From DATFXF01 sp035258565 (GTDB lineage: Bacteria; Acidobacteriota; Terriglobia; Acidiferrales; UBA7541): DNA of 12,295 nt. The notes under the pieces are model-generated. The model was not told the origin of the DNA. It saw only the letters and a program-made list of their open reading frames with translations, and did not search any database. Of this stretch, positions 1 through 7,067 are shown one piece after another; position 1 is the stretch's first letter, and each line of letters starts with the position of its first letter. Location: the NCBI GenBank assembly GCA_035258565.1, contig DATFXF010000238.1:1-12295 (forward strand), given 5' to 3'. A program made the translations under genes and the position numbers.

Positions 1-389
1 GGCTGCCGCTTTTTGCTTGGTGATTTGCACGATCAGGTGCTCACCCTTGGTGACTCCAGCGATGGAAGCGGGCGTGACAGTGAAGGCGAGAAGACTCGGG
101 CTGGGCGGTCTAATTCGAAGCGAATCTCTTCCAAATTTCGCTCCATGTTCTCCAAGGGCGAGGCTGGGAGGTAGGAAAAAACTTCACGTTCTAGTACCCC
201 CTGGTCAGCCATGAGCAGAGGCGAGCCACTAAATCTATTCCTTTTGTAATGAATATATTAGGACAAAGGGCCAGGAGATGGAGGGCTTGGAATGGCACCT
301 GCATCCCCCCTTGACCAGTAGAAAGTAGTTGCTCGAAATCAAGGCCTCGCTGATCTGTCCCCCTAGAACCGGCCCGGTAGGAGGCACCC
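1..389. other. Left-edge region with no convincing gene
   Basis: I see no recognisable gene here. A 59-codon minus-strand frame (212 down to 33) starts with ATG but has no Shine-Dalgarno sequence and resembles nothing I know. A second minus-strand frame, open to the left edge, reads FTVTPASIAGVTKGEHLIVQ, which could be the edge of a beta-sandwich protein, but it has no start codon in the window. A locally AT-rich patch at about 241-260 contains TATATT (254-259), a good -10-like hexamer without a convincing -35, and may be the promoter region of the receiver-sigma gene at 390. The local composition is more AT-rich than the rest of the window. Confidence 0.4.
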
Positions 390-1208
390 GTGTTTGCTCA
401 TCAGGAAGTTCTTATTGCTACCACAGATCCAGGAACTCGGCGAGGGTTAGCCAGTATTCTGAGCCAATGGGGTCTTGAACCCCTCTGTACCTCTACCGTG
501 TACGAAGCCAAGACGTTCTTGGCTCGACAAAGCGTTCCCATGGTTTTTTGCCAAGACCACCTCGCTGACGGCAGTTTTCGCGACCTGCTTGGCGCGGCGA
601 AACTTGTGAAATCGAAAGCCCGCGTGGTCGTGACCTCGCGGACGGAGGACATGAACGGATACCTGGAAGCGATCCGGCTGCACGCATTTGATGTTATCCC
701 GTGTCCTTGCCGCCCTGCCGATGTGCATCGCGTGGTCTCCCAAGCGTTGCGCGATGGTGGAGAAAAGCCGGCTCACGAGATCAAAGTCTTTTACGACCGT
801 TGGAAGGCATCCGTATTCAGATTTTGCTGTCTTTTTCTGGGTTACAGAGATCTTGCGGGCGAATGTACGTGTGAAGCCTTCTTGAATTACTTGCGAGAAA
901 AACTTGTTCTTCAAACAAGTGCACTGCCAGCACGCCTCATGGGCTTCGCTCTGGCTGCTGTTAAGCGGCGTTCCGTGCTTGCTCCTGAGACACCCAGCCC
1001 AAGCCTCGCACAGAAAGTACGATGCATCCCCTCGGACGAGCGCGCCGTTTTTATCATGCGGAGCGTACTCGGGTTAGACGATTCATCGGTTGCCTTAGCG
1101 ACAGCGCTGCCAGTTGAACGGATGCGGGGTCTCTGGCTGCGCAGCCTGCTCAACCTCCGCGCCATGTTGCCGAGGGGATTCTTCGAAGGAGAAGCTCCCG
1201 CTTGCTAA
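390..1208 (+). CDS. Degenerate receiver domain fused to ECF-type sigma-70 regions 2 and 4
   Basis: This 272-residue protein is a probable transcription regulator. Residues about 5-122 have the rhythm of a response-regulator receiver domain (VLIATTDP at the start, VFCQDHLADGSFRDLL in the middle, AFDVIPCPCRP near the end). The usual phospho-accepting Asp position aligns with Gln55, and the invariant Lys of the KP motif is Cys105, so phosphorylation is unlikely. Residues about 131-171 (FYDRWKASVFRFCCLFLG, then RDLAGECTCEAFL) match sigma-70 region 2, and residues about 213-261 (PSDERAVFIMRSVLGL...RSLLNLRAML) match region 4. The GTG start is chosen because AGGAGG lies at 379-384 with ideal spacing. 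This order is the reverse of PhyR, where the sigma-like part is N-terminal. Known: ECF factors direct RNA polymerase to stress promoters. Inferred: this one may be controlled by binding rather than phosphorylation. No anti-sigma gene is adjacent. A non-functional sigma mimic is the alternative. Confidence 0.75.
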   Translation: MFAHQEVLIATTDPGTRRGLASILSQWGLEPLCTSTVYEAKTFLARQSVPMVFCQDHLADGSFRDLLGAAKLVKSKARVVVTSRTEDMNGYLEAIRLHAFDVIPCPCRPADVHRVVSQALRDGGEKPAHEIKVFYDRWKASVFRFCCLFLGYRDLAGECTCEAFLNYLREKLVLQTSALPARLMGFALAAVKRRSVLAPETPSPSLAQKVRCIPSDERAVFIMRSVLGLDDSSVALATALPVERMRGLWLRSLLNLRAMLPRGFFEGEAPAC

Positions 1209-1446
1209 GGGGCCCAGGCAAAGTTCCGTCCGGTCCTTCCCTGGAGTCTGGTCGTGCCCTAGCCCCGCACGCGTAACCTCCCAGGGTGACAGTCGATGAT
1301 CAGCTCCGCCCATCCCTCGGGGAAACTGCCGACGATGGGCTCTCTCGGGCGTCGCGAGTTGATTCCGAAGCGGAAACTTTTGTGGGACAGTCACAAGCAA
1401 ATTACTGGCTATCCTTTAAGAATCCGTCTGATACCATGGCCTTGAA

Positions 1447-2514
1447 TTGAAATTCGAAGCGACATCTTTAAAGAGTTCCTTTTCCACGCGCGGAAAGGGC
1501 TGGGTTTCCATCCTCTTAGGCGCCACAGTCTGCCTGGCCTTTTCATGCCACCTGGCAGCGCAGGCCGCTTCAGTGGTCCCACCCGCCGCTTTTCGAGGGC
1601 TCAGCGATGACCATTTGACATCTCCGGCAGAGCCACCGTCCGGAGAACCAGCCAACACTCCTGCGGCGCAAGGGGGTAAAGCCCAAACACCGCCCGAGCC
1701 ATGTGGCGTCTCCGCCCTGGGACGATGCCTGCAGGATTTTCTGCACGACCAGGCCGGGATCTGGACGAGTCCTGCCCGAATCCGTTCGCACCACCTGTTG
1801 TGGATCCTGCCCTTTGCGGGGGCCACGGGAGTGGCCATCGCGACCGATCGCCGAGCGCTCGACACGCTGGGGAAACCGCAGGACTTGGTACGGACGAGCG
1901 AACACCTTTCCAATATCGGCTCTCCTTATGCCGCAGTCGGCGCTTCTGGAGTCTTCTATCTGATCGGGAGCTTGGGGCATCACGAGAGACTGCGTGAGAC
2001 GGGTGTGCTTGGCATCGAAGCAATCGCAGACACTGCGGTGGTGGTCGAAGCCCTGAAACTGGCCACGAATCGCGACCGGCCGAACCAGGACGCCGGCAAG
2101 GGTAACTTCTGGCCGCATGGCACTCGAGGCTATCCCTCGGGGACATCGTTTCCTTCCATGCATTCCGCCGGCAGTTGGGCGCTGGCCGGGGTGATTGCCG
2201 GCGAGTACCGGCAGCCGGCCGTGAAAATCCTGGCTTATGGCTTGGCGACAACGGTGAGCGCAACGCGCCTGATGGGGCGCAAACATTTTCCGTCGGACGT
2301 GCTCGTGGGCGGCACAGTAGGATTCCTGATCGGGAGGTACGTTCTACGGCAGCACGCGGTTGCTGGCCGAGACGAAGTGGCTTACACCATCCTCCCTTAC
2401 ACGGACGCGAGCACGCGCAGCTATGGCCTGACCGTCGCCTTCGAGCCCGCCTCTCTCCGTCCTGCAGCGCTCGAAAGATCGTTCCACAGCCTCGCTTCTC
2501 GTCTGGGGAAATGA
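1447..2514 (+). CDS. Secreted PAP2-family (type 2 phosphatidic acid phosphatase) protein
   Basis: A 355-residue protein of the PAP2/acid phosphatase superfamily, which removes phosphate from lipid or small phosphorylated substrates outside the cytoplasm. The N-terminus has basic residues followed by a hydrophobic run (WVSILLGATVCLAF) and LAAQA, a plausible signal peptide of about 40 residues. The three signature motifs are present: K204-x6-R211-P212; P236-S-M-H239, where the usual PSGH glycine is Met; and R274-x5-H280-x3-D284 with the catalytic His and the supporting Asp. Hydrophobic stretches around residues 120-180 and 285-295 could be membrane-associated. The start is uncertain: TTG at 1447 is the first possible start after an in-frame stop at 1429, and the nearby ATG at 1436 is in another frame and stops after four codons. 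No good ribosome binding site is visible. The substrate cannot be told from sequence. It lies 126 bp before frdA, but that gap has its own promoter. Confidence 0.85.
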   Translation: MKFEATSLKSSFSTRGKGWVSILLGATVCLAFSCHLAAQAASVVPPAAFRGLSDDHLTSPAEPPSGEPANTPAAQGGKAQTPPEPCGVSALGRCLQDFLHDQAGIWTSPARIRSHHLLWILPFAGATGVAIATDRRALDTLGKPQDLVRTSEHLSNIGSPYAAVGASGVFYLIGSLGHHERLRETGVLGIEAIADTAVVVEALKLATNRDRPNQDAGKGNFWPHGTRGYPSGTSFPSMHSAGSWALAGVIAGEYRQPAVKILAYGLATTVSATRLMGRKHFPSDVLVGGTVGFLIGRYVLRQHAVAGRDEVAYTILPYTDASTRSYGLTVAFEPASLRPAALERSFHSLASRLGK

Positions 2515-2542
2515 CACCCGAAACGAAGAAACGAGCGGCGGC

Positions 2543-2572
2543 TTGACAACTTTGACAGCGCGCGGGTAGATT
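2543..2572 (+). promoter_or_regulatory. Sigma-70-like promoter for the frd operon
   Basis: A perfect -35 hexamer TTGACA (2543-2548) is followed after 18 bp by TAGATT (2567-2572), a good -10. It sits immediately upstream of frdA and would give a leader of about 60 nt. A second TTGACA at 2552-2557 forms a 9-bp-spaced direct repeat with the first. I see no FNR-type TTGAT-N4-ATCAA palindrome in 2515-2640, so anaerobic control of that type is not supported. Confidence 0.6.
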
Positions 2573-2598
2573 CCGGCTCGGTTCTCGTGACCAGACAC

Positions 2599-2615
2599 CG
2601 GCAGCGCTCCTGCCG
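2599..2615 (+). other. Hairpin or palindrome in the frdA leader
   Basis: CGGCAG (2599-2604) and CTGCCG (2610-2615) form a perfect 6-bp stem around the 5-nt loop CGCTC, about 25 nt before the frdA start and downstream of the predicted promoter. It has no following T-run, so it is not a classical terminator. It could be an RNA leader hairpin, an operator palindrome, or chance in GC-rich DNA. Confidence 0.35.
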
Positions 2616-2640
2616 ACGCTCTCTTAATTAGGGATGAGGG

Positions 2641-4413
2641 ATGGACGTTTCCTTCCACGATGTATTGCTCGTTGGCGGTGGCGGCGCGGGTCTTCGCGCC
2701 GCGATTGCGGTGGCCGAAGTCAATCCGAAACTCAATGTGGCGGTGGTTTCCAAGGTTTACCCCATGCGCAGTCACACGGTTTCGGCGGAAGGCGGTGCCG
2801 CCGCCGTTATCAAGCCTGGCGACAGCCTGGACGAGCACGCCTACGACACGATTTCCGGCGGCGACTGGCTCTCGGACCAGGATGCCGTAGAGGCCTTTGT
2901 CCAGGAAGCCCCGGAGGAGCTGCTGCGGCTCGAGCATTGGGGCTGCCCGTGGAGTCGCGAGCCTGACGGCCATATTGCTGTGCGTGCGTTCGGCGGGATG
3001 AAGAAAATGCGCACGTGGTTTGCCGCGGACAAGACCGGCTTCCACATGCTGCACACGCTTTTCCAGACCATGCTGAAGTACACGGCGATCGCTCGCTACG
3101 ACGAATGGTTTGTCACCAAGCTGCTGGTGGATGAGGGCCGTGTAAAAGGCGTCGTGGCCGTCGAGATCATGTCCGGGAGGGTGCAGGCCATCACCGCAAA
3201 CGCCGTCATCTTGTGCACGGGTGGCTGCGGCCGGGTCTATCCGTTCACGACGAACGCCAACATCAAAACCGGTGACGGCATGGCGCTTGCCTACCGCGCC
3301 GGCGCGCCGCTCAAGGACATGGAGTTTATCCAGTACCATCCCACCGGCCTGCCTTTCACTGGGATTCTTATCACTGAAGCCGCGCGCGCCGAGGGTGGCT
3401 GGATGCTGAACAAAGACGGCTACCGCTATCTCCAGGACTATAACCTCGGTAAGCCCGAGCCCAAGCCCGTGCTGCGCAGCATGGAACTGGGGCCGCGCGA
3501 CCGTCTCTCGCAGGCGTTCGTAAAAGAGATGGAAAAGGGCCGCACGATTGACGGGCCGTACGGCCCGGTGGTGCATCTCGACCTGCGGCATCTGGGGGAA
3601 AAGCTCATCAACACAAAGCTTCCGTTCGTTCGCGAGCTGTGCCTGAAGTACGAGAATATCGACCCGGTCAAGGAAATGATCCCCGTGCGGCCGGTCGTGC
3701 ACTACATGATGGGTGGCGTGCACACCGATATCAATGGAGCGACACCGCTCGCCGGCCTCTACGCGGCCGGCGAAGTGGCCTGTGTGAGCATCAACGGTGC
3801 GAACCGTCTAGGCTCGAACTCTTTGCCCGAACTGCTGGTCTTCGGAGCGCGCGCGGGCCGTGCTGCGGCGGAGTATGCCTCGGGCCGGAAGCCGCCCGAC
3901 GGAGCCATCCTCGCGCAGGCCCTCGAGGAGGAGCGGTCGATCGAGGAACAGTTTCTTCGCCGCGGGCAGGGCGGGGAACGCATCGCAGCCATCCGCGAAG
4001 ACATGCAGAAAGCGATGGAGAACAGTGTGGGCATCTACCGCACCGGCAGCGCGCTCCAGGAGGCGGGGAAGCATCTGCGGGAACTTCAAGAGCGCTTCCC
4101 AAACGTGGGGCTCGATGACCGCAGCCGGACGTTCAACACCGAGTTCATCGCCCGGTGCGAGCTTTCCTTTATGCTGGACGTCGCGGAAAGCATGGTCGAA
4201 AGCGCGCTGCGCCGCCAGGAATCGCGCGGAGCGCACCAGCGCATCGACTTTCCGGCGCGCGAGGACCAAAACTACCTTGCGCATTCCCTGGTCTATCGGA
4301 GCCAGGAGGGCACGCCTCGCGTCGAATACCTGCCGGTGAAGATCACCCGGTGGCCGCCCGGCCAGCGGGTCTACGGGGCCTCGGCGGAGGCAAGCCAGGC
4401 CAAGGCGGGCTAG
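2641..4413 (+). CDS. frdA: Fumarate reductase flavoprotein subunit FrdA
   Basis: Catalytic FAD subunit (590 residues; E. coli FrdA is about 600) of quinol:fumarate reductase, which interconverts fumarate and succinate on the cytoplasmic side of the membrane. An N-terminal Rossmann FAD motif is present (LLVGGGGAGLRAA, residues 9-21). His45 in RSHTVSAEGG is the residue that covalently holds FAD in this family. Active-site landmarks follow: QYHPTG with His233, TEAARAEGG with Glu246 and Arg249, VVHYMMGG with His354, and GANRLGSNSL with Arg389. The C-terminal stretch ESRGAHQRIDFP is typical. Similarity by eye is closer to E. coli FrdA than to SdhA (SKVYPMRSHTV, GGDWL, WGCPWSR, RTWFAADKTGFHMLHTLFQT). 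SD-like AGGG at 2630-2633 precedes the ATG. It is the first gene of frdABCD; a 6-bp gap separates it from frdB. The companion FrdC/FrdD anchors make the fumarate reductase assignment firm, although direction in vivo depends on the quinone. Confidence 0.97.
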   Translation: MDVSFHDVLLVGGGGAGLRAAIAVAEVNPKLNVAVVSKVYPMRSHTVSAEGGAAAVIKPGDSLDEHAYDTISGGDWLSDQDAVEAFVQEAPEELLRLEHWGCPWSREPDGHIAVRAFGGMKKMRTWFAADKTGFHMLHTLFQTMLKYTAIARYDEWFVTKLLVDEGRVKGVVAVEIMSGRVQAITANAVILCTGGCGRVYPFTTNANIKTGDGMALAYRAGAPLKDMEFIQYHPTGLPFTGILITEAARAEGGWMLNKDGYRYLQDYNLGKPEPKPVLRSMELGPRDRLSQAFVKEMEKGRTIDGPYGPVVHLDLRHLGEKLINTKLPFVRELCLKYENIDPVKEMIPVRPVVHYMMGGVHTDINGATPLAGLYAAGEVACVSINGANRLGSNSLPELLVFGARAGRAAAEYASGRKPPDGAILAQALEEERSIEEQFLRRGQGGERIAAIREDMQKAMENSVGIYRTGSALQEAGKHLRELQERFPNVGLDDRSRTFNTEFIARCELSFMLDVAESMVESALRRQESRGAHQRIDFPAREDQNYLAHSLVYRSQEGTPRVEYLPVKITRWPPGQRVYGASAEASQAKAG

Positions 4414-4419
4414 GCAGCA

Positions 4420-5163
4420 ATGGGCGAAACGATCGAACTCGAAGTCACGCGCTACACCCCGGAGCGCGATCGCGAACCCTCGCGCCAGACCTATGCTGTA
4501 CCGCTGCGCAAAGATTGGACGGTGCTCGACGGCTTGAATCATATCAAGGACCGGGAGGACGGCTCGCTTACGTTTCGGTGGTCCTGCCGCATGGGCATCT
4601 GCGGGAGTTGCGGAATGATGGTGAACGGCGAGCCGAAACTGACCTGTGCGACGTTCCTATTCCGATACGCACCGGGCCCGGTGCGCGTCGAGCCGCTGCG
4701 CTATTTCCCGATCATCCGCGATCTGGTTGTGGCCATCAATGACTTCATGGCCAAATTGCAAGCGGTGAAACCCTGGATCATCCGAGAAGAGGAAAAGGCG
4801 CTCGCCGAAGGCGAATACTTGCAGACGCCACAACAACTCGAGGTTTATAAGCAGTACAGCATGTGCATTAACTGCATGATTTGCTACGCGGCGTGCCCCG
4901 TGTACGGCCTCGATCCGCTCTTTGCCGGCCCCGCCGCCATCGCGCTCGCCCAGCGCTACAACATGGATTCGCGCGACCAGGGTGCCGCCGAACGGCTCTC
5001 GATTCTTTCTCAACATGAGGGCATCTGGGGTTGCACGTTTGTGGGCGAATGCACGAAGGTATGTCCCAAACAAGTGGATCCTGCCGGAGCCATCCAGCAA
5101 TACAAGCTGACCGCGGCGAAGAAATGGATTCAGGGGCTCCTGATGCCGTGGGGAGCAAAATGA
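4420..5163 (+). CDS. frdB: Fumarate reductase iron-sulfur subunit FrdB
   Basis: A 247-residue electron-transfer subunit that carries electrons between membrane quinol and the FAD of FrdA. The N-terminal plant-type ferredoxin domain binds [2Fe-2S] through Cys56, Cys61, Cys64 and Cys76 (SCRMGICGSC...LTC). The C-terminal bacterial-ferredoxin domain has Cys149, Cys152, Cys155, Cys159 (CINCMICYAACP) and Cys205, Cys211, Cys215 (CTFVGECTKVCP), enough for the [4Fe-4S] and [3Fe-4S] clusters. The stretches GPAAIALAQRYNMDSRDQG and KQVDPAGAIQQYK closely follow E. coli FrdB, which has a similar length (244). No residue of the cluster sets appears to be missing. It begins 6 bp after frdA, and its stop codon overlaps the frdC start as ATGA, indicating translational coupling. 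Confidence 0.97.
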   Translation: MGETIELEVTRYTPERDREPSRQTYAVPLRKDWTVLDGLNHIKDREDGSLTFRWSCRMGICGSCGMMVNGEPKLTCATFLFRYAPGPVRVEPLRYFPIIRDLVVAINDFMAKLQAVKPWIIREEEKALAEGEYLQTPQQLEVYKQYSMCINCMICYAACPVYGLDPLFAGPAAIALAQRYNMDSRDQGAAERLSILSQHEGIWGCTFVGECTKVCPKQVDPAGAIQQYKLTAAKKWIQGLLMPWGAK

Positions 5164-5576
5164 AGGAAGCGCCCGCCCACACGCCGTACCATCCGCGGTG
5201 GTACCGCAGCCGTGTTTCAACCTACTGGTGGCTGGGCAAGTGGGCGCATCTGAAATTCATCCTGCGCGAAATAAGCAGCGTCTTTGTCGCCGTTTTCGTT
5301 GTGCTCCTGTTGCTTGAGATTTGGGCGCTCGAGCGCGGGCCCGGGGCCTACGCGGAGTTCCAGCGCTGGTTAGAGAGTCCGCCGTTGGTTGCGCTCAGCT
5401 TGCTCAGCTTCTTCTTTGTGGTGTTTCACGCCATCACCTGGTTCAGCTTGGCACCGCGGGCGATGGTGGTTCGCCTGCGAGGCACCCGGCTGCCCGATGC
5501 CGTGATTGCCGGGTCGAACTACCTGGCCTGGTTGATTGTTTCGGTGATCATCGGTTGGGCGCTGCTCGGAGGTTGA
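5160..5576 (+). CDS. frdC: Fumarate reductase membrane subunit FrdC
   Basis: A 138-residue membrane anchor (E. coli FrdC is 131) that helps form the quinone site. The start is the ATG at 5160, overlapping the frdB stop as ATGA, with GGGGAG at 5150-5155 as ribosome binding site; a longer upstream extension inside frdB is unlikely. Three hydrophobic helices are visible (about residues 38-57, 75-95 and 112-136). Two residues known to matter for menaquinol chemistry in E. coli FrdC, Glu29 and His82, have clear counterparts here: Glu37 in FILREISS and His90 in VVFHAITWFSLAPRA. No heme-ligand pair is expected in this type. Together with frdD it marks the complex as the heme-free two-anchor (type D) form rather than the single cytochrome b form common in epsilon-proteobacteria and Bacteroidetes. 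Confidence 0.93.
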   Translation: MKEAPAHTPYHPRWYRSRVSTYWWLGKWAHLKFILREISSVFVAVFVVLLLLEIWALERGPGAYAEFQRWLESPPLVALSLLSFFFVVFHAITWFSLAPRAMVVRLRGTRLPDAVIAGSNYLAWLIVSVIIGWALLGG

Positions 5577-5930
5577 ATGAGCAGGAGAGCGATCGAACCA
5601 TTCCTGTGGGGACTCTTCAGCGCCGGAGGCGTTCTGGCTGCGCTCTTCATCCCGGTACATCTGTTCTTGCAATACCTAGCGTTTCCGCTGGGGTGGCTTC
5701 CGGCGCCCAGCTACGAACACATGCTCGCGTTGCTGCGGCAGCCCTTGGTGCGCATCTATTTGTTCGCGCTCTGCTCGCTTGCGCTGTTTCACTGGGCGCA
5801 CCGCTTCCGCTACACGCTGTATGACGGGCTCCAAATCAAGCACATTACGGAATTGATCAACCTGTTCTGCTATGGTGGGGCGATCGCGGGAACGGCGCTA
5901 GCGAGCTACCTGCTGTGGACGGTTCCCTAG
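5577..5930 (+). CDS. frdD: Fumarate reductase membrane subunit FrdD
   Basis: A 117-residue hydrophobic anchor (E. coli FrdD is 119) that completes the membrane domain of quinol:fumarate reductase. The opening EPFLWGLFSAGGVLAALFIP closely mirrors the E. coli EPVFWGLFGAGGMWSA region, and PSYEHMLALL resembles its SYERVLAF segment. Three membrane helices are visible: about residues 10-33, 55-75 and 92-114. HWAHRFRYTLYDGLQIK is the loop between the second and third helices, matching the E. coli LHRMHHAMHDLKIH segment. The ATG directly follows the frdC stop (TGAATG), with GGAGGT at 5568-5573 inside the end of frdC, so translation is coupled. It is the last structural gene of the enzyme; a TPR-like gene follows after 59 bp with no obvious terminator between. 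Confidence 0.92.
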   Translation: MSRRAIEPFLWGLFSAGGVLAALFIPVHLFLQYLAFPLGWLPAPSYEHMLALLRQPLVRIYLFALCSLALFHWAHRFRYTLYDGLQIKHITELINLFCYGGAIAGTALASYLLWTVP

Positions 5931-5989
5931 CGCGCGGAACCGATCCTGCGGCAGAAGCCCAGGCCCAGCCGAGGTCCCGAGGGGGTCCC

Positions 5990-6499
5990 ATGGAACTCAA
6001 GCTGAAAAAGATTACCAAGAGCGGCGTGGCGGAGGCCATCTCGAAGGTGGAGCTTTACCGCTATCTCAATGAGCCGGAGGAGGCCGAATCCATCTGCCGC
6101 GACATTCTCGGGGTCGAGCCCAACAACCAGTTTGCCTTGCGCCTGCTCGGCCTGACGCTCACCGACCAATTCACCGGGAGAGACGCGGACCGCTACGCGG
6201 AAGCGCTCAAGATCTTCGCGAGCCTCACCGACCGCTACGAGCAGTCTTACTACACCGGCCTCGCGCACGAGCGTCGCGCCAAGGCGCAGCTCCACTCAGG
6301 ACAGTTGCCACACACGCTGGTGGTGCTATTCGAAGAAGCCATGCGTTGTTTTGAAGAAGCGGAAAAGATTCGTCCGCCGGACAACGATGACGCCATCCTG
6401 CGCTGGAACCGCTGCGTGCGCCTGCTTCAAAGCCTCCCGGGGATCGAATGGGAGAAGGAACTTGCGGGGTTCGATTCGGGCGACAGCCCACCTACTTAG
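5990..6499 (+). CDS. TPR-like protein downstream of frdD
   Basis: A 169-residue soluble protein with no signal peptide. It is built of amphipathic helical hairpins with tetratricopeptide character: AISKVELYRYLNEPEEAESI with CRDILGVEPNNQFALRLLG is a clear TPR unit (about residues 17-55). Weaker repeats follow around residues 69-105 (ALKIFASLTDRY...HERRAKAQL) and 117-150 (EEAMRCFEEAEKIRPPDNDD). TPR domains bind other proteins; no enzymatic motif is visible. ATG 5990 is chosen because GAGGGGG lies just upstream (5979-5985) and the initial residues MELKLKKIT are plausible; an in-frame start at 5915 would run into frdD. Position and strand suggest co-transcription with frdABCD, so a role in assembling or regulating the enzyme is possible but only inferred. 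Confidence 0.8.
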   Translation: MELKLKKITKSGVAEAISKVELYRYLNEPEEAESICRDILGVEPNNQFALRLLGLTLTDQFTGRDADRYAEALKIFASLTDRYEQSYYTGLAHERRAKAQLHSGQLPHTLVVLFEEAMRCFEEAEKIRPPDNDDAILRWNRCVRLLQSLPGIEWEKELAGFDSGDSPPT

Positions 6500-6521
6500 T
6501 TTCTCGCCTGTTTGGTACCTT

Positions 6522-6536
6522 TCAGGCTGCGCCTGA
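6522..6536. terminator. Short hairpin between convergent genes
   Basis: TCAGGC (6522-6527) and GCCTGA (6531-6536) form a perfect 6-bp stem with loop TGC, 22 bp after the TPR-like gene and 10 bp beyond the stop of the oppositely oriented prepilin gene. The location suits a shared transcription end, but neither side has a run of T, so intrinsic termination is doubtful. Confidence 0.3.
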
Positions 6537-6545
6537 CCGTGCTCC

Positions 6546-7067
6546 TCACCTCCAGACCCATCCTTCTACGGTGGTGGGCGGGGCTGTCTGTGTGAGATCG
6601 CGTCGCCGGGCACCGACGATGCAGCGCTTCGAGACCACATGGCCCGCTTCGGTATTGGTAATCACTGCCCAGCGTACTTCGTAGGGAGTTGCGCTGGCGT
6701 CGTTCGGGTCCGGCGTGGTGAAGTTGTAGTTCGCCACTGCTTCGGCAGTGAAGTCGACGCGGACCTGGTTTCCGGCCACAATCGCCGGAGAACCGACCAG
6801 AACGTTCGGTTGCGTCGCATCTCCCAAGGCGATCACACGGCCGTCGGCATCAGTGAAGTTTTCGGCGCTCAGCGGCTGGGCGATCATCTGGTCGAGCTCC
6901 CGCTGGGCCAGCACCACCGCGGTCGTGTCATGAACGTGGCGCAAGTTCGCTTGCATGGCCGGGGGAACTAACTGCATCACCGCCACCACGCCGAACATCA
7001 GCACCAGAGTGGCAATCGTTAGCTCCGCTAGAGTGAACCCGCACTGCCGCGCTCGAATTACTTTCAT
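6546..7067 (-). CDS. Type IV prepilin-like protein (PilV/GspI-type minor pseudopilin style)
   Basis: A 173-residue protein with a classical class III signal. The leader MKVIRARQCG ends in Gly10, followed by Phe11 as the new N-terminus and Glu15 at the +5 position (GFTLAELTIATLVLMFGVVA). Prepilin peptidase would cut after Gly10 and methylate Phe11, and the hydrophobic helix then packs into a pilus or type II secretion pseudopilus. The rest is a globular domain with no cysteine pair except near the C-terminus (SKRCIVGARRRD). The LAELTIATLVLMFGVVAVMQ helix and short globular part resemble minor pilins of the PilV/GspI group. SD AAGGGGG precedes the ATG on the minus strand. No assembly genes (ATPase, inner-membrane platform protein, peptidase) are in the window, so this is an orphan that must use machinery encoded elsewhere. 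Confidence 0.8.
   Translation of the reverse strand: MKVIRARQCGFTLAELTIATLVLMFGVVAVMQLVPPAMQANLRHVHDTTAVVLAQRELDQMIAQPLSAENFTDADGRVIALGDATQPNVLVGSPAIVAGNQVRVDFTAEAVANYNFTTPDPNDASATPYEVRWAVITNTEAGHVVSKRCIVGARRRDLTQTAPPTTVEGWVWR

Noticed and set aside
1..95. A minus-strand frame open to the left edge, reading TVTPASIAGVTKGEHLIVQ
   Set aside because: It may be the edge of a beta-sandwich protein, but there is no start codon in the window and the stretch is too short to call.
33..212. A 59-codon minus-strand frame beginning MADQGVLEREVF
   Set aside because: No Shine-Dalgarno sequence and no recognisable family; too short to support without comparison to relatives.
2344..3723. A 459-codon minus-strand open frame across frdA
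   Set aside because: It is the antisense shadow of a strongly conserved FrdA gene in GC-rich DNA; its product has no recognisable domain and it lacks a ribosome binding site.
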